Part shown: positions 34,739 through 43,700 of the stretch, one piece after another
How positions within the stretch are numbered: position 1 is the first letter of the stretch
Layout: each line of letters opens with the position of its first letter
Origin: Linnemannia schmuckeri
Lineage: Eukaryota > Mortierellomycota > Mortierellomycetes > Mortierellales > Mortierellaceae
Reading direction: 5' to 3'
DNA: 64,000 bases
Assembly (NCBI GenBank): GCA_029449235.1
Contig: JANATG010000001.1
Location: forward strand, 2,728,001-2,792,000
Translations under genes and position numbers: made by a program
The notes under the pieces: generated by a model
Databases searched by the model: none
What the model was told of the DNA's origin: nothing
The model's input: only the letters and a program-made list of their open reading frames with translations

Positions 34739-36241
34739 ATGCCTACTCATCCCCTTGACTTACCAGAGATTGTCGAGTGCATTGGCCATTTCCTGCCTCT
34801 ATGGACTTACGAACTGTCAGAATCGGACAACAAGCTAGTAACGGTATTTAACCCCACTACTTTCCACGCCTGCATGCTTGTCTCCAAACTCTGGCACCAG
34901 ACTTTACTCCCGGTTCTCTGGGCTGACTACGACGCCGAGGGTATGGTACGGGTCCCCGAAAAAGTTTTGGTCCGCAACAGCCATCACTTCAGGTCCTTTC
35001 TCTTGCAGACAGTAGCAGACTGCAAGATCTTTGGCTGCACCCGACTGGTCAAAGCAACACTCCACCCCAAGGTGGGGAACCTGAAGCGCGTACGGCAAAT
35101 GGTCCAATCCAACCCTGGCCTCAAGTCTTTGGATTATAATGGTGGCGCCTGCGAATGTCCATTGGAACCAGATGACTTTGCCCAACTGCCGCAACTCGAG
35201 GATCTCTCGTTATCGGACTGTGATATTTATTCGTCTGGCAGTCTCGGTCGAGTACTTGCACTCTTGGCAGGATCATTGAGGAAGTTGACCTTGGGCGGAT
35301 TCACAGGCTGTTGGGGCGACATAGACTGGTACAAAGCTGTGTCAGGGCAAGGACAATCGATCGAAGAAAGTTGCAACGACGGCGAATTCGGTGACACTCC
35401 CTTGCTCCCACTCGTAGAGTATCTCCGTGTCACAGGCCCTCCCTTCGGCCCTGACCCCACTGGACTTGTCCGACGGTGCTCCAATCTAGCTCGACTCGAC
35501 TTGACCCTGAGTAAGGATATTTCAGAGAGCAAAAGCCATCATCTTACTCAACGCATCTCTAACAGCATCAGCAAGCATTGTCCCAAACTCAGCTCCCTTG
35601 CACTACGCGGATCGTTGTATCGGGACCAGAAAGAAGCACTAATTCGCGCCTGTGTAGCAACCAACAGTCTTTCGGAGCTGGTCGTCGTAGTACCGTCGGT
35701 TGGGCAGGATACAATCGACTCTATTGCACTCCACGCCTCGGCTTTAGAGACTCTGGGGATCCTCAACACAACCAACGACGACGCCGATCTGGACCTCCTG
35801 TTTCAACTTCCTAGACGGTGCCCCCGACTAAAATGGTTCTCGGTTGCCGCATGGAGCTGTACCGACACACCGGGCAGGACTGTTCTCAATGCTCTAAAGA
35901 GGTCTTCCATCGAGCGGTGTCACCACCTAGAGATCCTTGATGTGGATATTCAAGGGCCCAGTCGCGATGAGATGGAAGAAAATGATGTGGTTTTGCTGGC
36001 AAAGTTGTTTAAGAACGGACCCCTGGAGGGTTGGTACTATCACTCAGAAAAATCAGACATTCCTGGCGACGAAGATGATTACGAAATGAGTACGAGTCTT
36101 GTATATGATTTGTTCAAAGCAGTGGAAGGGTTAAAATTCAAGCGTCTTCGTCAGCTGCGGTGGTCTGGAGCCATGTTCACTCGGTCGAGCAGTCGAGCCA
36201 GTGCCAAGTATGATGGTGTTCCTTTTATATACTTTTACTAA
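34739..36241 (+). CDS. F-box/LRR protein, family A (500 aa)
   Basis: Single-exon intact gene. The start chosen is the Met at 34739 (MPTHPLDLPEIVECIGHF), which matches the start of other members; an upstream in-frame Met at 34661 would add 26 residues unlike any paralogue. F-box-like segment about residues 3-65 (LPLW, TTFHACMLVSKLWHQTLLPVLW). LRR-like segments fill the rest (NPGLKSLDYN, LPQLEDLSLSDC, CSNLARLDLTLS, HCPKLSSLALRG, CPRLKWFSVAAW). The C-terminus follows the family pattern (RLRQLRWSGAMFTRSS). Predicted SCF adaptor of unknown target. AATAAA lies at 36273. Confidence 0.87.
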   Translation: MPTHPLDLPEIVECIGHFLPLWTYELSESDNKLVTVFNPTTFHACMLVSKLWHQTLLPVLWADYDAEGMVRVPEKVLVRNSHHFRSFLLQTVADCKIFGCTRLVKATLHPKVGNLKRVRQMVQSNPGLKSLDYNGGACECPLEPDDFAQLPQLEDLSLSDCDIYSSGSLGRVLALLAGSLRKLTLGGFTGCWGDIDWYKAVSGQGQSIEESCNDGEFGDTPLLPLVEYLRVTGPPFGPDPTGLVRRCSNLARLDLTLSKDISESKSHHLTQRISNSISKHCPKLSSLALRGSLYRDQKEALIRACVATNSLSELVVVVPSVGQDTIDSIALHASALETLGILNTTNDDADLDLLFQLPRRCPRLKWFSVAAWSCTDTPGRTVLNALKRSSIERCHHLEILDVDIQGPSRDEMEENDVVLLAKLFKNGPLEGWYYHSEKSDIPGDEDDYEMSTSLVYDLFKAVEGLKFKRLRQLRWSGAMFTRSSSRASAKYDGVPFIYFY

Positions 36242-36272
36242 GCGATTCTTCCTCTTTGTAAAAAAGCAATGC

Positions 36273-36278
36273 AATAAA
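36273..36278 (+). terminator. Putative poly(A) signal of the 34739 F-box gene
   Basis: AATAAA, 32 nt after the stop codon, followed by a run of about 17 A near 36331. Confidence 0.4.
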
Positions 36279-36623
36279 TTTTCTTCAGATATTTGGAAAG
36301 CAAGTGCCACTTTGCTTGCACTTTTTAGTAAAAAAAAAAAAAAAAAGGCGCTTTTTTCCTTGCTCGAATTGTACCGTAGAAAAAGATGGGTTGAATTAAG
36401 TGCTCGTCTATGGCCGACAACAGAGCAACGATCAATCGTCTTTTCTTCCCCTTAGGATACAATCGGTTCAGTTTCACAGATAACTTTGATTATGTGTACG
36501 CTTACACAGTCACAACGTTTCATTGAAGTGGACACGCAAGCTCGCCTGTCTGTCCCTTTTTTTCCTTCTTTTTGCTTTTCATCGACTTTCGACTTCCACC
36601 CTTTCTCGCTGATCCCATCCACG

Positions 36624-38165
36624 ATGCAGCGCCACCCTCTCGAGATCCCAGAAATATTAGCCCACATTGGCTCATTCATGCCCACATGGACCGACTCCTA
36701 CAGCCAATCATTCAAACCCACGACACTCTGCAGCTGCCTCCGGGTCTCTAAACTCTGGTACAGGACCTTCCTGCCAATCATGTGGCACAGTTTCAAGCCA
36801 ACTCTTTTGACTGAGCATATACCGGATGAAGCTGTCCGCCGCCACGGGCACCTCGTCAAGATTTTGCGCATGGATCGGACACGCCGACGACGGGATTTCT
36901 CGCTCCTCAATTGCACCAACCTTCACCAACTCACCGCGTTTGACTCTGAGTATATCCCCGACCTACAACCCTTCAAATCAGGAGTGGGAGCAGAAGGACA
37001 GGATGAGAAGAATGATACAGCAGTGCCTTTATCTCATGGGAAGCAGCTGCTCCGGTCGAACCCAGGTCTCAGGGTTCTACACTGGGAATCGGCCAGTGGT
37101 GTGATGCGCCCCCTGGATGTCGAGGACTTCCTTGGGTTCGTGTGCCTCCAAAGCTTGTCGCTGAATGGCTGGAATTGCTCTGGTGGGAAGCTAGGACAAG
37201 TGCTGAGGCTCCTTGCAAGAACACTGAAGAAGCTGAGTGTTAATTGGATCGATGGTATGCGGCCGGAGGAGCTCTTGAAACCATCCTCGGGACCTTCACT
37301 GCAGGAAATCGACACCAATGGGGAGGAAGCAGGATTCAGGAACTCTGTAGACGATGAATTGGTGCTGGAGCATCTCCAATCCATCCAATTAGGTAGGGCT
37401 CCTAAGCCTATGGATCTCTACCTCTCCGAACTGGTCAAACATTGTCCAAACCTCACGACCCTCGAACTGCTCTTGGAAAACAACAGACTGGATGCAACTC
37501 GCCTCGCCCACAACCTTCGAATCCATAGCCCAAACCTCAGCATCTTGATCCTTACCACGGTGTTGCGGACATATCAGGTCGAGACTTTGCTGCAGCATGG
37601 ATCGGCTACAGGGTTCCGTGAACTTGAAATCTCAGTCAAGGATTCATCCGAGAGTCTGGTTTCAGGGATACTCCAACACGCTTCGACTCTGGAGAGGCTC
37701 CAACTTTCGGTAGATGACGGAAATATGGACAAGGATGGCTACCTCCGGTTGCTGGTCGGGTGTACAAAACTAACACACTTTATGTTATTCCGTACACCTT
37801 CGTTCCGTGCTGATATACTGGAACAGCTGAAGCAGCATGCGTGGGGGTGCCACAAGAGTCTTCAGGAATTGAGTTTGCGTGTGGAGGTCTTTCCGTCACC
37901 TCGACTACGAATACAGCAAGAACAGGAGGACCAGCAACAAGAAAATATTTCAGAGGCAGAGAAGAGTGTTACTGAGATTCTTGCGCACATGGGATGGGAG
38001 TGCGTCGATCCTTGGGACAGGGAGCAGAGCAATGATCGATTGAGGATTGATTGGACAAGAATTCGATTGGCACTGGAGTTGGTGCAGTTGCAAAGGCTGG
38101 ATAACCTGCGGTTATTGACGTTGGACTATGTCGATTTCCGACCCTCTACCACCAGGTCTTTGTAG
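36624..38165 (+). CDS. F-box/LRR protein, family A (513 aa)
   Basis: Single-exon intact gene. The start at 36624 (MQRHPLEIPEILAHIGSF) aligns with paralogues; an in-frame Met 46 codons upstream lies in pyrimidine-rich leader. F-box-like segment about residues 3-62 (TTLCSCLRVSKLWYRTFL, then PIMWHSF). LRR-like segments follow (NPGLRVLHWES, VCLQSLSLNGW, HCPNLTTLELLLE, IHSPNLSILILTT, STLERLQLSVDD). A short Gln/Glu-rich insert lies near residues 430-455. The end carries the family motif (RLDNLRLLTLDYVDF). Predicted SCF adaptor. It is the last intact copy in the array and lies 146 bp before the LINE target site. Confidence 0.87.
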   Translation: MQRHPLEIPEILAHIGSFMPTWTDSYSQSFKPTTLCSCLRVSKLWYRTFLPIMWHSFKPTLLTEHIPDEAVRRHGHLVKILRMDRTRRRRDFSLLNCTNLHQLTAFDSEYIPDLQPFKSGVGAEGQDEKNDTAVPLSHGKQLLRSNPGLRVLHWESASGVMRPLDVEDFLGFVCLQSLSLNGWNCSGGKLGQVLRLLARTLKKLSVNWIDGMRPEELLKPSSGPSLQEIDTNGEEAGFRNSVDDELVLEHLQSIQLGRAPKPMDLYLSELVKHCPNLTTLELLLENNRLDATRLAHNLRIHSPNLSILILTTVLRTYQVETLLQHGSATGFRELEISVKDSSESLVSGILQHASTLERLQLSVDDGNMDKDGYLRLLVGCTKLTHFMLFRTPSFRADILEQLKQHAWGCHKSLQELSLRVEVFPSPRLRIQQEQEDQQQENISEAEKSVTEILAHMGWECVDPWDREQSNDRLRIDWTRIRLALELVQLQRLDNLRLLTLDYVDFRPSTTRSL

Positions 38166-38310
38166 AGAAGCAACGCTTTGAATGCAGGCTCTCTATGAAA
38201 AGGACATAACAAGTGCTCCTTTATTATGCGTGTTTTTTGCAAATTGTAATTTTGGGCCGACATTATTCACGGTCACATCGCACCCCTGTATGTTTTCACT
38301 TTCATCACCT

Positions 38311-38323
38311 TCCTTCCTAACTT
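38311..38323 (+). repeat. Target-site duplication, left copy (LINE)
   Basis: TCCTTCCTAACTT, identical to 39749-39761 on the far side of the poly(A) tract. Confidence 0.85.
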
Positions 38324-39702
38324 CCACCATTGTCAACGCCCTCATTCTATCACGCCTTTGGCACCTCGCGTGGGTGGTTCCTTTTCCCACTCAGTTCCTA
38401 TCCAGAGTTCGACAGACTGTCACTGCGTTTGTCTGCAACTTCAAGCCAGCAGCGGCATGGAGTACTATCACCTCTCCACGTCACAAGGGCGGACTAGGTG
38501 TAATTGACCCTGCCACCCAGTTCCAGGTCTTCCAGCTCAAACATCTCCGTAATGCGGTTTCCTCCACGGCGTCCTGGGGAAAGGATATTGCTCTGGATAT
38601 CATTCAATGGCGGACTAATTCGACGCATCGCCTTGCCTTTGTTGTTGCACCGGAAGATATCTCATACCGCTCTATGCTAGCCGGATTCCCCAGTCTCCAG
38701 CGTATGGTGGTTGCAGCCACCAAACTGCCCTCCCTCAAGGCATCTATTACCAAAGTCAGTCCCCCAGATTCATCCACCTTTGCGGCTTCCCCAGTCGAAT
38801 GGTGGTTTCCGTCCGCTGATAACACCGTTCCCCCACTTAAAACTCGAATCGGTGATTTGTTCTTGTTGACCATGGACAAGAGCAACAAGTACCGAGTGAC
38901 TAATAAGCCTGAGCTGACAAGCAAACTGAAGCAGGAACGGGAAAGTCTGGTCTCCCAACTCGTCCAATCAAAAATCAGGAGTATGTCGCAGGCCTATCTT
39001 ACTGTGATACAGGACCCGCCGGCGGGACTGGTAGGCGACCGGATCCAACAACGAGTACTGTCCATAGTACTCTATGGAGCCGGCAAGAGCATTGTGACTT
39101 TTGGCGCTGCTACCACCAAACAACTACGGCACTTCCTATCCTCCTCCCCGCTACCAGGGACAGACCCGTCCCCCACTGTATCAACGTCCCGCTCTGAGGA
39201 AGGATCTGCATCCCAATGGCGCAAGTTCTGGCGTGCAAAGATTCCTCACAGAGCCCGCACAATATGGTGGCGATACAAGCGAGACATTCTTCCATGTGGC
39301 ACACTCCGTGCTCACCGCTGGAATCAAGACCCAAAGTGCGAAATGCGGGGATGTAGAGAGCAGAGAGCAGACAAGAATCACTACGTCTTTCAGTGCTCTG
39401 CCAAATATCTGGCATGGCAGTCCACGCTGAAGGAATATACCGACAAGCCCCTCTGGTCGGACGAGGATTTACACTCGCTCCTCTCTTTCACGCCTCCTGA
39501 GTTCTCCATCAAACCCGAGTACAACATCTCCGCTCCTCAACTCTTAGCATGTTGCCTGATTGGGGTCCACACAGCCAACATCACCCTCTTTTTGCATGAC
39601 CAGACCCAGTCTTGGGACGATATCTCCAAAAACATCAAAAAAGAAATACACAAAACTATTGCACAAAATAATCATATTAAGTCTACGGACACAAGCCACT
39701 AA
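38324..39702 (+). CDS. C-terminal fragment of LINE reverse-transcriptase polyprotein
   Basis: About 459 codons, open throughout. The first part (SRLWHLAWVVPFPTQFL, FKPAAAWSTITSPRHKGGLG) is the region that follows the RT domain in fungal LINE ORF2 proteins. The C-terminal part has a zf-RVT-type zinc-binding segment: FWRAKIPHRARTIWWRYKRD, then a C-x4-C-x8-H-x4-C arrangement (PKCEMRGC ... NHYVFQC). No endonuclease or RT catalytic motif is present, so it cannot move itself. An in-frame Met at 38182 lies in flanking DNA and would create a chimeric frame; I do not regard that as a real start. Confidence 0.85.
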
Positions 39703-39717
39703 TAAAAAGACTAAAAA

Positions 39718-39748
<31 letters not shown>
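38324..39748 (+). mobile_element. 5'-truncated non-LTR retrotransposon (LINE) insertion
   Basis: A 1425-bp insertion bounded by a perfect 13-bp target-site duplication and ending in 26 A (39723-39748). It contains only the part of a LINE ORF downstream of the reverse transcriptase, so it is severely 5'-truncated as is usual for target-primed reverse transcription. The perfect duplication, long A-tail and unbroken frame indicate a recent insertion. The target was the leader of an F-box gene copy whose start lies at 39779. Confidence 0.9.
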
Positions 39749-39761
39749 TCCTTCCTAACTT
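39749..39761 (+). repeat. Target-site duplication, right copy (LINE)
   Basis: TCCTTCCTAACTT directly after the A-tail. Confidence 0.85.
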
Positions 39762-39778
39762 TTTATATTCGTGCCACA

Positions 39779-40060
39779 ATGTCACCTTATCCTCTCAAAA
39801 TCCCAGAAATACTGGTTCTCGTCGGATCATTCCTACCCCTCTGGGTGGACGTATGTCCATATGACCCAGAAGAGTGGGTCTTCTCACTCCAGCCAGTCAC
39901 TCTCGCCATCTGTCCCCGTGTCTCGAGAGCTTGATACTTGAGAATTGGTGGTCTGTTGATGGGTCACTGCAGAGAATTCTTGGGACAGTGACAGGATGTA
40001 ATAGCAGCGAGAACAAATGTACAAGTGAGGAAAGGCAAGACAAGATCAGGAGAAAGTGAA
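39779..40060 (+). pseudogene. F-box/LRR remnant, family A, internally deleted
   Basis: Opens MSPYPLKIPEILVLVGSFLP with LWV following, the family start. After SLQPVTLAICPRVSRA the text jumps, across a frame change, to LESLILENWWSVDGSLQRIL, an LRR segment that in intact genes lies over 100 residues further on. The remainder of the gene is absent. The internal deletion and lost 3' end make it non-functional. The LINE sits 18 bp upstream of its start codon. Confidence 0.75.
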
Positions 40061-41857
40061 GAGACCTAAGGGACAAGAGGAAGAGTCTAGGAAAGGATAA
40101 TGTTTATAGTACAAAGGGCCCTAGGTATTTATGTATGTTAAGTTACATGGTGTTGGTGGTGTGGTTAGGGAGCCAGGTGGTTTGATCCTGTCACGCTGCA
40201 ACAAACTCAAAGAATAAGCAAGTGCTGCTTGGCGGATCCGCAAGCGTGCGTGAAACTCCATCGTCGGTTGCATAAACGAATTCACTAGAAGCAGTTTGCG
40301 TTATAGGTGCTTGAATGGTGACGATCATCACTATGGCAAAAAATGCCGTCATGGCTTTCATCACAAGTGGGAATTTTGCAACCATGACTGATTTTTTGTT
40401 CTTGAAAATTTTTTTTGGCGTGGATCAACAACACTTTGTTTTGCGTACGCTTTATATGGCATTCTTCTTTGATCCCTATCTCTATTCAGCAGCTTCCAAT
40501 ACAGTCCCCGTAGGTTGCGTCACATATCGCCTCTTTGATGCAGAAAGGCTCGCCAGGACCATATGAGCACAGGCAATTGTTCGCACGAGCATTCACAGCC
40601 ATGGCAAGAAGAGCAGCAGTTGCAAAAATGGTTGCACTTGCACGCAAGAAGAACATCATGGAAGCTGATGGTGAATGGCTCTGTTTATGCTGAAATGGTT
40701 GCGAGATGTTGGAATGGTGTTCTTGCGGAAGGTGTCAAATGTGTATTGTGATTCCTGAGAGTGACGCTTGCAACGGTGCTTAAGATAGTTCTTGCGGTTG
40801 TTGTAGTAGGATCTGAGGTGTGTCGGTATGGGGTATAAGGCAGATGCGACTTCTTTATATACCTGAAGGGAGTCAAAAAGAACAAGAAATGGTGCTGTTG
40901 CTTTGGAATGGACAGAGAAAGCAGGTCAGAGATACACCATTCCAATATTCCAATTAGGATTCCAGCCAGATTAGGGCTACGACTATGAAAGCCTCACAAG
41001 AGACTAGGGGATAGGAGTAAAGGGAGACAAACTAGCCTTCTGGGCTAGGATTGAGAGCCACGAAACCAGCAGAGACAAGACTACTCCCATAACGACCATC
41101 ATTAAAATCCAAGAAGAAAAATCAGGGAGAGGACCCCCTTCTCACTAGGCGTCTGGCAGTATTCAGAAATCCAGGGGAGAGAAGTAAGGGGTGCACCATT
41201 CCATTTGGGCTTTGAGCCATGATTGAGGAAAACTAAAGGAAGAACAACAGCAACAAACAGTGCCATTCCCCTCTGGGCTAGAATAGAGAGCAGTCAGCGA
41301 GACCTCTCTCCTCCCTATGATGCTGCCTCACCCTTGATCCATCTATGTCCTTGCTACAGTGTGGTTCTTGATCCTTTACGTTCCGGGTATTGCACTGTCG
41401 TACCGCCCTGTCTTTCCTTCGTCTTCGTTTGCCCTTGATTATTGGTCCTTTTTTTTGGCATCTATCTATTCTTGGTGTGCTTTTGACTAATACCATATTC
41501 TTACCATGGAAGAAATATCACTCTGAGCGTTTCTCCCCTTCACTCCATGAATTTTGCATTTTAACCCTCAAATTTGGTTCCCACAAGGCCTGCTAGGTCT
41601 TCAGTTTTATCATCCTTCTCACCATCTTTTCTCTCGTAGGAAACGAGAGGAGGTGCCTAGTATCTAGAAGTGCTACAAAATAGATGTAATGCGTAGATAG
41701 TCTATCTCCTTCAAACAGCATCAAATCTCTTGAGTTATTGTCACTTGCATGGCGTTGTCAATGGGCAAGTTGATGAACATGTCCCTTACGAACGCAACCA
41801 CAAGTGAGAAAGAGAAAGATGCTGTCCAACAGGACAAATTTATGCAACAAAAGCCTG
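40061..41857. other. No clear gene; small signal-peptide-like frame and degenerate repeats
   Basis: A 64-codon minus-strand frame (40385-40191) begins MVAKFPLVMKAMTAFFAIVM, resembling a signal peptide, with no recognisable mature part. Between about 40935 and 41310 an imperfect motif recurs (CACCATTCC near 40935 and 41192; CTGGGCTAG-A-GAGAGC near 41040 and 41275), suggesting an old tandem or nested repeat. Nothing else seen. Confidence 0.4.
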
Positions 41858-42557
41858 AATCTTATCGTCTCGTAGCGACAGGGCTACTCGCACGATTACA
41901 ATACCCCGTTCAATTAAGTCGTCTGCAATGGATTTATATCCCCCAATATTTGAAATTAACATGAGCAGGAGCCTCATAAAGCCTTTCTGCTCTGCAAGAT
42001 CAACCCCTTGTAGTATGATTCAGATCCCGAAGGTCTATTCGTATTCAACTAGAAATCGGAAAAGGCAGTAATCGTCGCGTTCTAGCACGGGTTCTGACTT
42101 AGAGACGTTCAGTCATATTGTGCCTTTCAACCAAAATGAGTAAAACAATTAACCACTAATCCGGTCGTGAGCGGGGTTTGCATGAGTTTGAAACAAAAAG
42201 GTAGTCGTGAATAGCTGGCTAATCAGGGTTTAGCGGCCGAAATAAAATATTTTATGTGAAATGCACAATAACCCAACGGATGATAGCCACGGGCCATCGC
42301 CTGCTTAGACAGGTCCAAATACCAATTATTCGAATGAACGGTCCCTTGAGGACAAAGTTCAATTAAACTACTGTTGCAACAGCATTTCATCAGTAGGGTA
42401 AAACTAACTTGTCTCACGGCGGTCTACACCCCAGGCCTTGTTCCCTATTAGTGGATGAACAATCCAACGCTTACTGAATTCTGCTTCAGTATGATAAGAA
42501 GAGCCGACATCGAAGGATCAAAAAGCAACGCCGCTATGAACGCTTGGGTGCCACAAG
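41858..42557 (-). pseudogene. LSU (25S/28S) rRNA-derived copy, interrupted by a MITE
   Basis: On the minus strand this follows the 3'-terminal ~550 nt of large-subunit rRNA in order. It starts at CTTGTGG (42557), passes the GCGTTCATAGCGGCGTTGC and TTCGATGTCGGCTCTTC blocks, the GTGAGACAAGTTAG block and TCTAAGTCAGAACCC, and ends at GGGGTATTGTAA. The normally invariant sarcin-ricin loop (AGTACGAGAGGA) is degenerate (near 42340-42360), so it is not functional rRNA. A 151-bp element is inserted at 42118-42268. Without it the length is about 549 bp, matching the copy at 47635-48184. It is isolated, without ITS, 5.8S or the rest of LSU. Confidence 0.85.
42118..42268. mobile_element. 151-bp Tc1/mariner-type MITE
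   Basis: Lies inside the LSU-derived copy, which gives the empty-site reference. Ends are inverted: TTGTGCCTTTCA on the left and TGAAATGCACAA on the right (11 of 12 matching). It is flanked by TA on both sides (42116-42117 and 42269-42270), the TA duplication typical of Tc1/mariner elements. No coding capacity. Confidence 0.7.
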
Positions 42558-42561
42558 GTGC

Positions 42562-42882
42562 TGGGAATTCTATGACGCGTGACTTTGAAGAATGAAGCAA
42601 CCAATCAAAATAGTTACCAGGAACAAATAACCTTTTCTTTTGCTCGGCTTTCTCGGACAACCTAGAAGGAAAATTAAGGATCTGTCAATAGAGAGAAACA
42701 GAACAAGGTTTGGTCACTCGTTGGGAATTCTATGACACTTGACTTTTGAAGAATGAAACGACCAATCAAAACAGCTATCAGGAACGAATAACCTTTTCTT
42801 TTGCTCGGCTTTTTCGGACAACCTAGAAGGAAAATTAAGAATCTGTCAACAGAGAAAAACAGAACAAGGTCTGGCCACTCGT
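42562..42882. repeat. 160-bp tandem repeat, two copies plus a stub
   Basis: Units 42562-42721 and 42722-42882 are about 90 percent alike by eye, both starting TGGGAATTCTATGAC and ending CACTCGT. A third copy starts (TGGGAATCTTATT) and is cut off. It abuts the end of the LSU-derived copy. Confidence 0.8.
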
Positions 42883-43700
42883 TGGGAATCTTATTTCTCA
42901 CGCGTAACCCCTGTGTGAGAGAGAAAAACAAAAATAAAAGAGGCTGTGAGAAAGAGAGAACGAATGAGGAGCGAGTTGGCTGTATGTGTTCGTTACTCGC
43001 CCTCGCATCCGATGTTTACAAGACGAGCGTCTTTGTGATTGATATCTAGACAGTGTAGATGGCAGGGGGGAAGTAATAAGATCAACTCCTACGAACTTTA
43101 AAAATGACAGGTAAAATCCGTTCATCCATCCAACGGCGGTTGTTGTTTGTGAAGGGAAAAAAGAAACCCACCCGTACCAAACCATGCCATTCAATTGCAA
43201 AGTTGGCAAAAAGACAATTGTTCGCTAATACTTTCCCTTTGGACCGATGGTATGTCCGATTATTTACTTTCAATTGAATTAATAACCAAACACACATGTA
43301 CAAAATGCACGGCTTTGCATTGTGCCTTAATTTGAATAGAAAAGAACAATATTCAACCCTTGGAGACTATCGTTCGGACTCGCACTCGTCCTTTACAACT
43401 TTATTGTTTTCCGTTCTTTACTCTGAAATTACCGAGTGTTGCTAGTTTTCGACTCTTTTGTTGCACTAAGAGCGCTTTCCACCTCTTCCTCTAAAAGTCA
43501 AGGTACTGATAAACTCAAAGTAAGCTCACCCATTTTTTCAATAAAACCCCTTGGTCCCGCCGTCGATTCTGTCTCCTTGTCTTCCTTCAACTCACAAACT
43601 CAGACCTTCCTCATCTTCTCTCCCCTTCTTCTTTCTCCCTCCCTTCCTCCTCCCCTCTCCTCCTTCAATCCGCCACCCTCACCCCGCCCCTTTCGTTACA
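42883..43700. other. Upstream region of the OPT transporter gene
   Basis: The last 90 bases before 43701 are a dense CT tract, a common fungal core-promoter or leader feature. No separate gene or clear binding site is recognised. Confidence 0.4.

Noticed and set aside
38182..38323. N-terminal extension of the LINE frame from an upstream Met
   Set aside because: These codons lie outside the target-site duplication, in flanking DNA, and are in phase only by chance.
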